Shown: positions 1 to 12,250, counted from the first letter of the stretch. The stretch: 64,000 bases of DNA from Cololabis saira (GCF_033807715.1 NC_084606.1:38639478-38703477), one strand, 5' to 3'. Program-made: numbers and translations. The notes: generated by a model from the sequence alone, not told the origin.

Positions 1-224
1 TTCCCCCTTTTCCAAACTTTATGCGAAAATGTGCGGAAATCAAGCGAGCCCCGCATAATCCCCGCATAATCGCATATTTAGCGCGGACATATGCAATTAT
101 CGCGGGAAATATGCGCCCTTTTAGGAATAAATCTATCCCCGCGTAATCTGCGCCATTTGGCTGATTATGCAATGAATTATGCGATCGCGCAATCGCGTTT
201 TTCTGGAGGGCCTATTTATTCACA
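1..224. repeat. Unclassified patterned repeat sequence at the window edge
   Basis: No gene is visible. The stretch is rich in CGCATAATC-like words: CCCCGCATAATC is directly repeated at about 50-70, and GCGATCGCGCAATCGCG lies near 180-196. This CpG-bearing texture differs from the AT-rich DNA around it and suggests the end of a dispersed repeat cut by the window edge. The family is not recognised. Confidence 0.35.
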
Positions 225-395
225 AAATATTGACTTTTTTCTCGAAATTCCGCCTTTTTTCTCCACATTTCAACTTTATTCACAAAATTTTGACTTTTTT
301 CTCAGCATTGCGACTTTTTTCTCGAAATTGTACTTCAACATTAATCTCGACTTTTCGACTTTTTTCTCCACATTTCGACTTTTTTCTCGAAGTGC
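225..395 (-). repeat. GTCGAAATGTCGAGAAAAAA-type minisatellite, locus 1
   Basis: Irregular tandem units of about 20-21 bp read CTTTTTTCTCGAAATT / CACATTTCAACTTTATTC here. They are the complement of the GTCGAAATG-CGAGAAAAAA units found again at 21.2-21.6 kb and 49.6-50.4 kb. The open frames across it, rich in F, S and R, are a by-product of a unit length near a multiple of three and are not proteins. Confidence 0.75.
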
Positions 396-698
396 ATAAT
401 GAAAAAATAATCTTCCTCCTTTAAAATATTACTTTTATTTTTCTCCTGTCTGGCCCTAATACTCTTCCGTAGTAAATGCTGTTTATGTATAAAGCATACA
501 TTTTTATGAATGTTGTTTTGTTTACAGGTTGTTTCATGTTTATTGAATTGTGTTACGTGCCAAAGAACTCTTCATGCCTGAGGTGTGTCCCACTTTCTTG
601 AAAATCTTGTTGCGTTAAGCTCACCACTAGTCAGTCCCCCCATACTTTTAGGTTATTCTAATTTATTGTATTACATGAGGAAATTCTAAAGTGCAAAT
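396..698. other. Intergenic, nothing recognised
   Basis: AT-rich sequence with no ORF, RNA gene or repeat that I can name. It separates the minisatellite from the duplicated segment that begins at 699. The matching segment near 21.6 kb lacks this spacer. Confidence 0.5.
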
Positions 699-1022
699 CT
701 GGAGGTACAGACGTCTGTCAGGAAGGAAAGCCAATCACGCAGCAGCTTCTTCTCAACACTGTTTACATGGTGGAGGGCTCGACGAGGACACACCTCAGCT
801 AGTCATGTTTTTTTATGTCATTTGTTGTGCTATGAGTTTTGATCAGTTTACATAAAATATTTTTACAAAATTATCACGAGGCTGTATTTGTTTATTCCAG
901 CTCAACCAGTAAAAGAGATTTTATGATGACAGACTTTTAGTTTGGTTAGAAATACAGGACTGTCTCAGAAAATTAGAATATTGTGATGAAGTTCTTTATT
1001 TTCTGTAATGCAATAAAAAAAA
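699..1022 (+). repeat. Duplicated segment, copy 1 (with left part of MITE)
   Basis: This stretch is nearly identical to 21616-21950, from CTGGAGGTACAGACGTCT through the CAGGACTGTCTCAGAAAA start of the MITE. Both copies are in the same orientation, 20.9 kb apart. In this copy the MITE is cut off at about 1022 by repeat X. In the other copy it continues without interruption. It may be a tandem duplication made before the insertion, or two copies of a dispersed repeat that already carried the MITE. Confidence 0.8.
955..1022 (+). mobile_element. Palindromic TA-flanked MITE, left part (interrupted copy)
   Basis: It begins CAGGACTGTCTCAGAAAA after a TA dinucleotide at 953-954, matching the left end of the full copies at 21884 and 40908. 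It stops at the A-rich stretch near 1022, where X begins. The missing continuation (AAATGTCATACATTCTGG and onward) appears at about 21058, so one MITE copy seems to be split by about 20 kb of later insertions. Dispersed foldback MITEs with TA duplications usually belong to the Tc1/mariner group. Confidence 0.75.
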
Positions 1023-1950
1023 CAATTAAAGCTGCAAGCAGCGATGAACGGGCCCTCGCACTCATGGCCACCGCCCCCCATAAGCATATCAGAAATGACA
1101 CCACCCGCGACTTCCTATGTCAAACCATTCAAAAGTTATGGCAGAAAATAGGGACAACCAATCAGAGGAAGGGGCGGGACTAATTTGCATCAATTATGGC
1201 CAAGGACTCAAAACCATGTCCGATGACACCACCCACAACTCTCTATGTCAAACCATTCAAAAGTTAAAGCAGAAAATAGGGACAACCAATCAAAAGAAGG
1301 GGCGGGGCTAATTTCACTAATTATGGTCAAGGACTCAAAACCGAGTCCGATGACACCACCCTCATGTCTTTATCATAACCCGTTCAAAAGTTATGACAGA
1401 GAAAAGTATTCTAGGGGGCGCTGTTGAGCCATTTTGCCACACCCATTAATACAAACCATGAAATATCAAATTTATCACCAGGCCTGGCTTGCATGCAAAA
1501 TTTGGTGACTTTTGGAGAACTATCAAATATGGACCAATCAGATGAAGGGGGGGGCACGCTTTTTGGCAAATAGCGTCACCATTACCACCGTTACGGTTCG
1601 GGCCGTATTAACTGCCAAAGGAATGGCATAAATTGCGCCAAAATTACGCGATTAATTCAAAATGTTCAAAATGGCCGACTTCCTGTTCGTTTCGGCCATG
1701 GCGCCAAGAGACTTTTCTTTAAGTTGCGACATGATACAGGTGTGTACCGATTTTCGTGCATGTACGTCAAACTGTATTGTGGGGCTTGAGGCACAAAGTT
1801 TTCAAGGGGGCGCTGTTGAGCCATTAGGCCACGCCCATTAATGCAAACCATTAAATATCAAATTTTTCGCCAGGCCTGGCTTGGTGCAAAATTTGGTGAC
1901 TTTTTGGGCACGTTTAGGGGGAAAAAGGGCCCTCCTTTCGTCAGAACAAT
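1023..1950 (+). repeat. Dispersed repeat X, copy A, left part
   Basis: It opens with AAAGCTGCAAGCAGCGATGA followed by ACGGGCCCTCGC. It then has internal near-repeats of a phrase about a CAAACCATTCAAAAGTTATG block, and ends with GGGCCCTCCTTTCGTCAGAA before a GAA tract. Further copies or fragments lie at 22917-23952, 47250-47959 and 52829-53196. No protein is encoded. The right end of this copy appears to lie at 21011-21058, beyond the three LINEs. The family is common in teleosts, but I cannot assign it to a transposon class. Confidence 0.75.
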
Positions 1951-1972
1951 AAGAAGAAGAAGAAGAAGAAGA
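1951..1972. repeat. (GAA)n tract at 3' end of LINE 1
   Basis: About 22 bp of AAG/GAA repeat directly abut the 3' end of the first minus-strand LINE. In other X copies a similar A/G-rich tract lies at this point, so this is probably the remnant of the microsatellite target. Confidence 0.8.
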
Positions 1973-2099
1973 TTTTTTTTTTATTTTTACAAACACACTT
2001 TATTTACATTTTTACAGGATACAGTTCACATCACATGTCATAAAGTGCTAAAAGTGCCTAAACAAAACAGAATCTCCAATAAATAAATGACATCAACAT

Positions 2100-5000
2100 T
2101 CAGTCTTGAAGAAAAAGTGCAAAGTGCAGTTCATTATTTACAATATTACAAAGGACATTATCATAACACCAGAGGTTCCTAAAAACATTCAAGTCATTCA
2201 TTAATTTGTAAAAATTTAATTCCAGTCTCAGTCTGCATCTGGTGTTGCAGCGCCACACGGAGGCGGCCTCCTGAACTGCTCTGTCCTCTACTTTGTTCTT
2301 TCTGGATACATAGATTGCCATTTTTGCCTCACCAGAAATAAAATTCAGTAGCTGCCAATTTCTTTGATTGTTTCTCCTGTATCCTGCACCATAAATAAAA
2401 ATTGTGTTGCAAAAAGTTTCATTAAAAAGACTAAAAACAGTGGTTAAAAGAGTGAAGAGCTGTCTCTTACACTCACTAAAAACATGGAAAACCGTCTCGC
2501 GAAGATGACAGAAAGGGCACTGGTTTGACACAGCAGGATTAATAACAGAGATGAAGGCATTGGTGGCGATGGCTCCGTGTAAAATCCTCCACTGGAGGTC
2601 GGCTGTTCTCTTCTTGAGGGGAGGTTTGTATAAAACTCTCCACTGTGGACTCTCTCCATCTCCTCCCAGCTTGTCAGTCCATACAGTGGAAGCCCTGTCA
2701 CACAGTCCTTTTTTGTTGACAGCTTTCACACAGTTTCTGTAGATGATTTTCCTGTCAGCTGTGTGCAAGCTGAGCCACTGAGGGTCGTTGAGGAGAGGTC
2801 CATCCAGTTCTCCAAATTGGGGACTTATTAAGACCTCCGGGAATGGGTCCCTGTGATCAGGTTCAGTCCCTCTGCCGTAGTCCATCAGGAGGCTTCTCTC
2901 CCTCCCAGCGAGCCTCTGCCTCCACAGCTCCAGAATCCTCTGGATTACCCTGGTGGACTGGATGCCCAGCAGAGAGCCCACCGCCTGAGAGTCCGACAGC
3001 GGTTTCAGGACCAGGGTCTTGGTCCTGCACAGCGCTGCCATCAGCCCAGGCACAGCTCCACTGCAGACATCCAGCCTGGCTCCATGAACTAGTGGTCCTC
3101 TCAACAACCAGAACAGAGAGTTAGAGCTTTTTCCTGAATCACATTTAAAAAGGGCCCATGATTTAAAAACACCCTGATAAAATGGAGTAAACCCATTTAA
3201 CTTTAAAAATTTTAAATCGGTTAAAAACAGAGCAGCATCCAGTCCCAAGTTACTCATACAGCTGGCCACTTCTCTCCACACCAGATCCGCCGGCCCTGCC
3301 AAAAACCTCTGAATAAACTGTAGTCTGAAGGTGGCAGTTCTGCTGGCCAAGTGGATGAGGCCCTGCCCCCCCTCCTCTCTGGGTAAAAACAGCACCCCCT
3401 GTGGCACCCAGTGAAAGCCATCCCAGAAAAAGTTGACAAGCTTTGCTTGGATCTGGGCTAACAGACCTGATGGAGGATCCATGCAGGCTAAATGGTGCCA
3501 AAGCAGGGAGGCCACAAGATTGTTCAGCACAAGAACCCTGCCTCGATATGACATCTGAGGGAGCAGCCATTTCCAGTTTTTTAGTTTGGCTTCAATTTTT
3601 TCAGTGACGCCCTCCCAGTTCCTCCGGATCGTAGCCTCGTTCCCGAGGAAGACGCCGAGGTATTTAAGGCCATCAGTTTTCCAGGACAGACCATGGGGAA
3701 GAACTGGGAGACCGTCACGCCAACTACCGACAGCAAGAGCTTCACTCTTGCTCCAATTCACCCTCGCTGCAGACAGAGTGTTGAATAAAACTGTTAAATT
3801 ACATAAGATGTCAATATCATTTTGATCTCTAATTAAAACAATAACATCATCCGCATAAGCAGATAAAATGATGTTTTCACTAAAACCAGGTAAAATTAGG
3901 CCACGGATTCTTGTGCGGATCTTGCAGAGGAGGGGTTCCAGGGAGAGTGCGTAGAGCATTCCAGACAGAGCGCAGCCCTGCCGGATGCCTCTACGCACCC
4001 CGAAAGGAGCACACAGACTGCCATTAAACTTCAGTACACTCTCAATGTCACTATATAACACCTGAATCTTGGCAATGAAACCAGTGCTGAACCCAAACCT
4101 CCCCATGGTTTTCCAGAGGAAGCCGTGCTCAACACGGTCAAATGCCTTTTCCTGATCTAGCGAAATGAGACCAGTATTTATACCCAATGAGCTAGAGACC
4201 TCCAAAACATCTCGAATTAGGTAGACATTGTCTACCATGGACCTGCCGGGCACACAGTAGGTCTGATCCCGGTGGATGACCTGCTCCATAGCTTCTCTAA
4301 GCCTGTTGGCCAAAGCCTTGGACAGGATCTTGTAGTCAGTGCACAACAGTGACACGGGACGCCAGTTCCTGATATCCTGCATATTCCCCTTCTTTGGCAG
4401 CAGGGAAACAACAGCCCTCCGACAGGACAGTGGCAGAGAACATTAGGTCAGACTGTCATTAAACACCTCTAGAATGTCAGGTGCCAAAACACTCCAGAAG
4501 GCTTTGTAGAACTCTACAGTCAGGCCATCGATGCCAGGAGACCGCCATCCCTGCATACCCCTGCAGAGCGGCGTGTAGTTCCTCCATCTGCAGTGGCCGG
4601 TCCAGCTGTGATTTGGTCTCCTCAGAGACCTGAGGTAGTTCACCACAGAACCCCTCGAACAGAGCATCATCCTCTACATACTGGCTGGTATAGAGGGATG
4701 AATAAAACTGCACAGCTCGCTTTCTTATCTGACCAGGCTCAGTGAGCTCCTGCCCTGTGTCAGAGAGCAGAGAGTGGATCACTTTCCTCTGTCCTCTGGC
4801 TTCTTCTCCAGGCCAAAGAAGAAGCTAGAGGGAGCATCCATCGCTGTGATGTTCTGGACCCGGGACCGGACCAGTGCACCCTGTAGTCCAGCAGGTTGGC
4901 TAAAGCCATTTTTTTGGACTTGAGGATCTCAATATATCCTTGATTTCCTGTGGAAGCACTTATTGTTTCCAGCTCCACGATCTCAGTCTCCAGGTCTTTC

Positions 5001-6018
5001 ATAGATCGACAGATGTCACGTGTGACATTGAGAGTATACTGCTGACACAAAAGCTTTATCTCAGTCTTACCATGGTCCCACCACTGCCTAAGACATGTAA
5101 AATCAGCTTTCCTGTGTCTAAAACCAGTACAAAAAAATCTAAAAGCCTCTTTAAAACCTTTGTCAAATGTTAAAACTGAATTAAAATGCCAGTACGCACT
5201 CTTAGGTAAAATGTTTTTTATGGTGACATGACATAAAACCAAAGAATGATCCGTAAAACCAGCTGGCATTATTTTACACAGCTTAAAAACATTAAAATGG
5301 TGCTTAAAACAATAAAAACGATCAAGTCTGGCTAAGGAGATTCTATCCTCTCTCAGGTGGGACCATGTGTACTGTCTGCAGTCTGTATGCATCCTTCGCC
5401 ACACATCCACCAGGCCGTGGGAGTAGACCAGCTGCTTCAGACCGTGTTGGGAGGCTGGATGAGGCTCTGCATGATTACGGTCTAAAAACTCGTATTCGGT
5501 ACAGTTAAAATCCCCACCCAAGAATAAAAAATCCTCCGACCCACAGCAATTCAGTCTAGTATTGACTTTTTCTAGAAAGCTCTTCCTCTCTGTACCGTTT
5601 GTTGGAGCGTAAATGTTCATAAAAAACAAGGTGTGATGTTCAAACTGTGCCTTTACTAAAAGACACCTCCCCTTCACCACATGCTCGACCTCCAGGGACG
5701 ATGGAGTAAAAAGTTCAGAGAAAACAGGAAGGCCACTCCACCGCTGAGGGTGGTGTTATGGCTCAAAGCCACCTCTCCTTCCCACTCTTTGTTCCAGTCC
5801 ACCTCATTGCCTTCATCACTGTGTGTTTCTTGTAAAAACAGAACATCAATGTTTTTCATCCTTGCTGTGTCAAACACCAGTGCCCTCTTCCTTGACTCTC
5901 TGGCACCATTCACATTTAACGTCCCCACTCTAAAAGAATCCATTGTTATGGAGATGTTAAAAGCAAAAACAGTAAAAGAGATAAATAAGAGTAAAACCAA
6001 CAGCTTCAACATTATCAT
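2100..6018 (-). pseudogene. ORF2 (APE endonuclease / reverse transcriptase) of Tx1-type LINE copy 1, broken
   Basis: Compared with the intact ORF2 at 15230-19189, the reading frame is lost several times. A 2-bp insertion near 5710 breaks the endonuclease part. A 7-bp loss near 4885 and a small rearrangement near 4795 follow it. A 1-bp insertion lies near 4560, and a stop codon near 4444. From 4382 to 2100 a 760-residue frame is open and holds the RT core (LDQEKAFDRV, RRGIRQGCALSG, SAYADDVIVL), the LGVFLGNE region and the C-terminal CPFCHLRETVFHVFSEC zinc-finger-like motif. In-frame losses of a few residues also occur (for example eight residues after KTLVLK). It can no longer make a complete enzyme. 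Confidence 0.9.
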
Positions 6019-7523
6019 TAAAACCCGAGTTGTTTTCTCACCTTAAGCATCTGTTTTCTTAGTCTAAAAATTTCCTGATCAGTGACACCTGATGTAGCTC
6101 GGTTTTTAATGACACGTTTTGCTGAGTTATAAAAAATGAGCTTGTCAGGAAAATGCTGCTCTATATCAAGGCCTTTCATGCCTTTTGTCTGCTGCAGGAA
6201 CGCTTTAAACATGGTTTCCGAGGAGAGTTTCTTGTCCTGACTGGCAGTCATCTGACTGCAGGACATGTCACTGCAGTCAGATATGCAGCCTTCACTGTCA
6301 CTGCTGTCTGCAGCACTCGGTTTTGCCCACAGCCGACCAGCCTTACAGCCCACATCATCCTTCTGCATATTTCTTCGCTTGCTGCGCCGTTTTGAAGGAT
6401 GAGGAGCACAGACCTCCATGACCTCAGCCTCAGTAGCTGCACCAGCCTCACATAACTCACCGGGCACTTTACCGGTTTCACCCAGCTCACCTGTTATTTT
6501 TTCTGTTTCACCCATTACTTTACCAGTTTCACCCAGCTCACCTACCTCACCCAGCACACTTGTCACCTCACCCAACTCACTTGTCACCTCACCCAGCACA
6601 CTTGTCACCTCACCCAGCACAATTGTCACCTCACCTGGTTCAGCCAGCCCAGGTCCAAGCCCACCTGTCACCTCAGCTGCCATTTCACCACCTTCACCTG
6701 CTCCACTCTCCCTCTCACCACTCACCTCAGAACGACCACTGTCATGGCTCTGTTCCTTCTCCACCTGTTCCTTCTCCACCTGATTCTCAACCACCGGAGC
6801 GGATGAATCTGCGGGGGGGTCCGACCCAGACGGAGCATCTGAGTCAGCTCTCCCCACAGCCCCATCCTCCTCTGCGGCACCAGGAATCCCCCGCCGCGCA
6901 GCAGGAGCCGGCCGCTCCGCGGCAGCGGCGGCCGTCGCCGTCCCCCCAGCCGAGCCGGCGTGGTTAGGACAGGCCTTAATGAGGTGTCCCCCCTCACCAC
7001 AGCCGAAACACTTCACCAGGGAAGAAGTCGCAAACAAAACATAATCAAAATCGTCCACACGAACAAAGAAACGATAATTGAACTCTTCGGTCTTGTTGTT
7101 CAAGATCATAAAGAGCTGTCTCCGGTACGATACAACATGTTTTAAAAGTGGTGACTTGCAACCAGATAAGATCTTTTTTATTGGTGATATCACCTTACCG
7201 TGCCGAGACAGCTCTCTTATCAGGAACTCATCGCTAATGAATGGAGGAACGTTTGAGAGTGTGATTTTAGATGCTGGCTGCGTCAGCGGCAGCACAGGCT
7301 CAAACAGCCCATTCACTGTGATGCCTTTCTCCACCAAACATTTCACCTGGTCCTCCTCCAAAAACAAAACCACAGCTTTGTTCATGCGGGCAGCAGACAT
7401 GACCGAGCTGTGCCCGATGATCTCCTCCACAGCCAAAGCCACCTCCTCCACGCTGCACGGAGAGCCGGCACCGACTTTGATGCCATGCTTCCGGGACAGC
7501 TTGGAGAAGCCACTGGCAGCCAT
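6018..7523 (-). CDS. ORF1 protein of Tx1-type LINE copy 1 (zinc-knuckle RNA-binding protein)
   Basis: The open frame can begin at 7574, but I prefer the internal ATG at 7523 (MAASGFSKLSRKHGIKVG). The second LINE family aligns from an equivalent methionine (MASPETPPSLRHGVRIV), so about 501 residues are likely. The N-terminal half has an RRM-like segment (ITLSNVPPFISDEFLIREL) and one CCHC zinc knuckle, CFGCGEGGHLIKACP. A low-complexity acidic region of repeated GEVTSVLGEV units follows, then a basic stretch (SKRRSKRRN). Proteins of this type coat the element RNA and assist reverse transcription. The stop TAA overlaps the ORF2 start as TAATG. The frame is intact, although ORF2 next to it is not. 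Confidence 0.85.
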   Translation of the reverse strand: MAASGFSKLSRKHGIKVGAGSPCSVEEVALAVEEIIGHSSVMSAARMNKAVVLFLEEDQVKCLVEKGITVNGLFEPVLPLTQPASKITLSNVPPFISDEFLIRELSRHGKVISPIKKILSGCKSPLLKHVVSYRRQLFMILNNKTEEFNYRFFVRVDDFDYVLFATSSLVKCFGCGEGGHLIKACPNHAGSAGGTATAAAAAERPAPAARRGIPGAAEEDGAVGRADSDAPSGSDPPADSSAPVVENQVEKEQVEKEQSHDSGRSEVSGERESGAGEGGEMAAEVTGGLGPGLAEPGEVTIVLGEVTSVLGEVTSELGEVTSVLGEVGELGETGKVMGETEKITGELGETGKVPGELCEAGAATEAEVMEVCAPHPSKRRSKRRNMQKDDVGCKAGRLWAKPSAADSSDSEGCISDCSDMSCSQMTASQDKKLSSETMFKAFLQQTKGMKGLDIEQHFPDKLIFYNSAKRVIKNRATSGVTDQEIFRLRKQMLKVRKQLGF

Positions 7524-7724
7524 TTTGGCTTTGAGTGGTCCTCCAGCCAGACAAAGCCTGGCTGGCAAAAACACACAAAAACAACTACAAACTTAAATAA
7601 AACTAACCAAACACAACACTAAACAACTGACACAAACACCACTAACAATACATGAAAGAACAAAGGACAGAAAATAGAAAAATTCACCATCCACTCTCAG
7701 CTCTTCCACTCCCACTCCTCTCAC

Positions 7725-7746
7725 AAGAAGAAGAAGAAGAAGAAGA
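7725..7746. repeat. (GAA)n tract between LINE 1 and LINE 2
   Basis: A short GAA repeat lies between the 5' end of LINE copy 1 and the 3' end of LINE copy 2. Both elements border it directly. Confidence 0.85.
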
Positions 7747-7890
7747 CTTTGACTTTCAAGCAACTTTATTTACGAGCCATTCTGACAAATCTTTACAAAA
7801 TTACGTCATGGAAAACGTTTCTATGGAAACACACGAAAAAACAAAAAATTTAAATCCACATTCACACACTAACCCATTCACACCCTGAAT

Positions 7891-10800
7891 CTAAAGATTC
7901 AGCAGCAGCGACCCATCCTCTCCTACTGAACACAACACTCGCTCAACTGCCCACACATCCATAAAACCCTCCAGGTTGTTTGTTACTTTAAAAAACGTGT
8001 GCTTCACCCTCAGGCGGGCCGCCACCAGACCCCTCAGGCAGCGGACTGGGTCAATCCAGCCAACTCCCCTCAGCTGGTTCTTTCTGCTCTTCCAAATGGC
8101 TAATTTAGCGTTTGCCAATATAAAATTGATTAGAACCGCCACTTTCCTTTTCCTGGAAGAATATTTTGGCCCAAAGACGAAGAGGGGAACAGAGAAAACC
8201 TCTCCCAAGCCCCCCACCCACTCTTCCAATATGCCAAGGAGACCGACCAAACGGGGACAGGACACCACTAGGTGGTCCAAGGTCTCTGTCTGTCCACAGA
8301 ATGGACACCCCTCCCTAGTGCTGGGATCAAAGCGAGCTCTGTATCTGTTCGTAGCTATTATTCCATGTATAATCCTCCACTGGATGTCCCCCATCCTTCT
8401 CTCAACAGGAGGCTTATACAGGACCCGCCAGCTGCCTTTAGGGGAAGAGTCTGTGCCAAAAACCTGCGTCCACCCCGACTCCCTGACTCCAGCGAATGAC
8501 CCGAGGTTGAGCACCTTCACGCAGCTCCTGTACAGCTGCTTCCCATCACAGGAGTCAAACCGGGTGAGGTCCGGAGTCTTCAGGGACAGGAGCAGTCCAG
8601 GCTCCTCTGTCCCCTCAGCCACAGCAGGACTCACATCCAGAGATGGAAAGATGTATTCACTGCCCTCGCTCCACTGGACAACTAGGGCTCTGTCCTGTGC
8701 AAAGTCCTGCAGAGGTGCCGCCAGAGACTGCCACACCTCTCTCACCAGACTCTGCAGCACTCTGGTGGAGCGGATGCCGGTTGCTGCAGCCAGTGTCTCT
8801 ATAGCAGTCAGGGACAGATGCCCCAGCTTCACAATCCCTGCTGTCCTGAAAGCACTCCGTACAGTCACTGAGGAGAAAACAGCGGCCGACAGGAAGACGT
8901 TGTCGAACAGTGGCTCCTCAAACAGCCACATCCCAGGTCTGACATCGGGTCGACGTGTGAAGGCCAGAATCTTCCAGGCATCCAGCACCGAACTCCAAAA
9001 AGGCGTCAGTCCATCCAAACACCATGTCTGGGACAACAGGAACAGTTGTTTGTCATATCCCAGCCACCCCGCCCTCCACAGCAGCAGCCGAGCCACTGAC
9101 GACCAGCAGAGGCCGCAGCCATATAGCAGCCGCTGTGCTGCCTGCAGTCGAAATGCTGCGGTCCTGGAAGTGAGGTCAATGAGGCCCTGCCCCCCCTCTG
9201 CCACCGGGAGATACAGGACACACGCCCTCACCCAGTGACGACCCGACCAAAAGAAGTCCACCAGCAGCTGCTGCAGCTGCTTCAGCAGTCCCGGTGGTGG
9301 TGTCAGGACCTGGAGCCTGTGCCACAGAGAAGAGGCGACGAGGTTGTTGACAATCAGAACTCTCCCCCTGTATGACAGCTGTGGGAACAACCATTTCCAT
9401 CTAGACAACCTGGCCTGCACCTTTCCCAGCACTCCCTCCCAGTTTTTGGCGAGTATGGCCTCGCTCCCCAAAAACACCCCCAGAGTTTTTATGCCGCAGT
9501 TACCCCACTTAAGGCCACCAGGAAGACAGGGCAGCCTCCCCTCAGGCACCTCGCCAATCCAACACGCCCCACTCTTCCCCCAGTTGACTTTGGCGGAGGA
9601 GGCCTTCTCGTACAAGGAGAGGCTGCCCTGCAGTTCCTGAATGTCCCTCTGTCCCCGGACCAAAACATTCACGTCGTCAGCATATGCTGACACCACGATG
9701 GGAGGGCTCTGAACCCCCTCTGGCAGACACAGGCCTCTCAGACGACCCCTGAGTCTGGCCAGAAGAGGCTCAATAGCCACACTATAAAGCTGGCCTGAGA
9801 TGGGGCAGCCCTGCCTGATTCCCCTGCTGACCATGACGGGTCTGCTCAGACCTCCCCCCACTTTCACAACACAACAAGCATTCCTGTAAAGCAACTTCAC
9901 CCAGGACAAAAAGTGCTCCCCAACACCAAACGTCTGCAGCGCTGCAAATAAAAAAGAATGGTCAACACGATCAAAAGCCTTCTCTTGATCTAATGAGATG
10001 ACACCAATATTAAAATCTTATAGTCAGTACATAAAAGGGCCACAGGTCTCCAGTTTTTTAGTAGAGTCAGGTCTCCTTTCTTGGGCAGCAGGGAGATCAC
10101 TGCTCGTCGACAGGAAGCCGGAAGAAAACCAGTTTTAAAAGACTCCTTAAAAACTTCCAGTAAATCTGTCCCCAGTATACTCCAGAAGCGTTTAAAAAGG
10201 TCTGCAGGTAACCCGTCCAGCCCCGGGGACTTCCCTGACGCCATCTGAGTCACTGCAGCGGTTAACTCCTCCAGTGTGATGTCAGCACCCAGAGCCTCCT
10301 GTTCAGCAGGACCCAGATGTGGAAGCCCCTGCAGCAGCTCCTCAGCAGCGTCTCCGTCACAGCCTCACGCCTCAAACAGCTCAGTGTAGAATGACACCGC
10401 CAGCCTCTTCAACTCTACTGGGTCAGATGTCAGCGACCCATCGGGCAGACGGAGGCACACCATCTGCTTCCTCTGAGCCACGGACCTCTCCAGGTTGAAA
10501 AAGAAAGTGGTGGGCGCATCCATGTCCCTCACTGCAGCAAACCGGGCCCGGACTAGGGCCCCCTTCGCCTTCTCTTGCAGAAAAAAATTCAACTGCTTCT
10601 GCTTGTGGTGCAGCTGATCTGCATTACCAGGTGCCATACTTTCTAATTCCCTGATCTCTGTCTCTAAACGCTCCATGGCTTTGCAGACATTAACACTGGA
10701 GAAGGATGTATACTGCTGGCAAAACACTCTCAGCTGGCTCTTACCTACTTCCCACCACTGAGACAGGGAGGGGAAGGACTCCTTTTTGGCTCTCCAGTTG

Positions 10801-11693
10801 ACCCAGAACAATTCAAAATTTTCACAAAAAATAAAATCCTGTAAAAGTTTTACATTAAAATGCCAGAATGACCGTGGTCTGTCAGTGTGTGCTAAAACCA
10901 AATCCACCAACACTAAGTGGTGATCTGTAAAACCAACAGGGTGAATGTTACAACGAGCTGCACGGGTGTTAAAGGAACCAGACATATAAAGTCTGTCCAG
11001 CCTGGCTGCGCTGACCCTGCCATCAACCACTCTCATCCTTGTGTATTGTCTGTCTGAAGGATGTTTCATCCTCCAAACATCCACCAGGTCCAACTCTGCC
11101 GTCATCTGAGACAGGAAAGCAGACGACTGAGGATGCAGCTCCTGTCCTATCCTGTCTAAAGTGACGTCAGTGCAACAGTTCCAGTCTCCCCCCATTAAAA
11201 CCCACTCCCCCTGACTGCAGCAGTCCAGCTTGTCTTTCAGCACCTTAAATAGAGCTAGACGCTCATGGCCACAATTTGGTGCATAAATATTAATAAAATT
11301 AAAAACGGTATCCTGGATATCTGCCCTAACCATTAAAACCCTACCTGCAACTATTTCAGTGGTTGATAAAACACTAACATTAAGAGCGGGATGAAACAGG
11401 ACAGCGACCCCTGCACTGAGGTTGGAGCCATGGCTGAGAGTGTACTGACCCCCCCACCACAGACCCCAGTCTGTCTCATTTACACTGTCACTGTGCGTTT
11501 CCTGCAAAAATATGACATCTATTTTCTTTTGATTAATTATTTCTGCCACTAAAGCTCTCTTTTCTGCACTTCTACCCCCATTGATGTTTAAAGAGCTGAC
11601 GCGTAACGTCTGCATAAGAAGAGAAGAGAGACAGAGAAGCCAAACAGCCAGACAGAGACAGCAGAGAGGAGACACCCGGTGTTGTGAAGCCAT
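7891..11693 (-). pseudogene. ORF2 (APE endonuclease / reverse transcriptase) of Tx1-type LINE copy 2, broken
   Basis: It starts with ATG at 11693, two bases after the ORF1 stop (TAAGAATG). A hydrophobic leader is followed by an APE endonuclease domain (SSLNINGGRSAEKRAL, IFLQETHSD, MGGDWNC, VGFTDHHLVL). An in-frame TGA at about 10365-10367 interrupts it, plausibly a decayed CGA. The frame continues through NWRPVALLCTDYKIL, and then about 60 residues of the RT fingers are missing at 10017, with loss of frame. From 9909 down to 7891 the frame is open again with VSRGIRQGCPISG, SAYADDVNVL and the C-terminal CPFCGQTETLDHLVVSC motif. The enzyme is inactive. Confidence 0.88.
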
Positions 11694-11695
11694 TC

Positions 11696-12250
11696 TTAAT
11701 TTATCGAGTGTTTCATTTTCTTCCTTCTTTTACCACCTCCCAGAGCTTTACTGACAGAGGTCACATGCTTCCTCAGACGATACCTCTTTTTCTCATCTAG
11801 CAGGTCTTTGCCTACAATCCTCTGCAGGGTGCTCACCGTCTTTACAAATTTTCTGACATCAGGGAAGTATTCACTTACTTCCACTGATCTTCCAAAAGAG
11901 TCCTCCAGAAAACTGTTAATGTCAGCTAAGGAATACAAGTCTGTGCTCTGAGAAACACTGTCAGCAACAGAAACACTGTCAGAGTCACAAGCATCATCTG
12001 CCTCCATCTCCACAGCCTGACTGTCCTCAACCTGTTGCCCAGCCCGCTGCTCAGCCTGCTGCCCAGCCTGCTCACCTGCAGCCTGCACACCTGCAGCCTG
12101 CACACCTGCAGCCTGCACATCTCCACCTGCCTGCACCGCTCCTCCAACCTGCACATCTCCCCAAGCCTGCACACTCCCACCCGCCTGCTCACCTCCACCT
12201 GCCTGCACCTCTCCACCCTGCTCAGTTTTAGTCCTGTTCTCATCCACACA
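11696..12250 (-). pseudogene. ORF1 of Tx1-type LINE copy 2, C-terminal part
   Basis: This is the downstream half of an ORF1 whose upstream half lies at 14036-14796. It reads into a Gln/Ala/Gly-rich low-complexity stretch, an acidic segment (EADDACDSDSVSVADSVS) and a basic C-terminal end (GGGKRRKKMKHSIN). The break lies exactly at the 8-bp duplication TCCACACA that flanks the transposon at 12251-14035. If the insert and one duplication copy are set aside, the two halves are in the same frame. The final TAA is two bases from the ORF2 start. Confidence 0.85.

Larger units (their letters stand above)
1973..7724 (-). mobile_element. Tx1-type non-LTR retrotransposon, copy 1 (family A, decayed)
   Basis: A nearly full-length LINE on the minus strand, with its 3' end at about 1973 and its 5' end at about 7724, both against (GAA)n. 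It has an open ORF1 with a zinc knuckle, then an ORF2 with APE endonuclease and reverse transcriptase that is broken by several small indels. It is the same family as the element at 15105-20963; differences are scattered substitutions plus small indels. ORF1 and ORF2 meet at a TAATG junction. Tx1-group elements are often target-specific, and lineages that enter (TC)n and (TTC)n microsatellites are known (Kibi and Koshi, as I recall). Confidence 0.9.

Noticed and set aside
6560..6967. Pro/His/Ser-rich plus-strand frames across LINE ORF1
   Set aside because: Antisense shadows of the GEV/ELG repeat region of ORF1.
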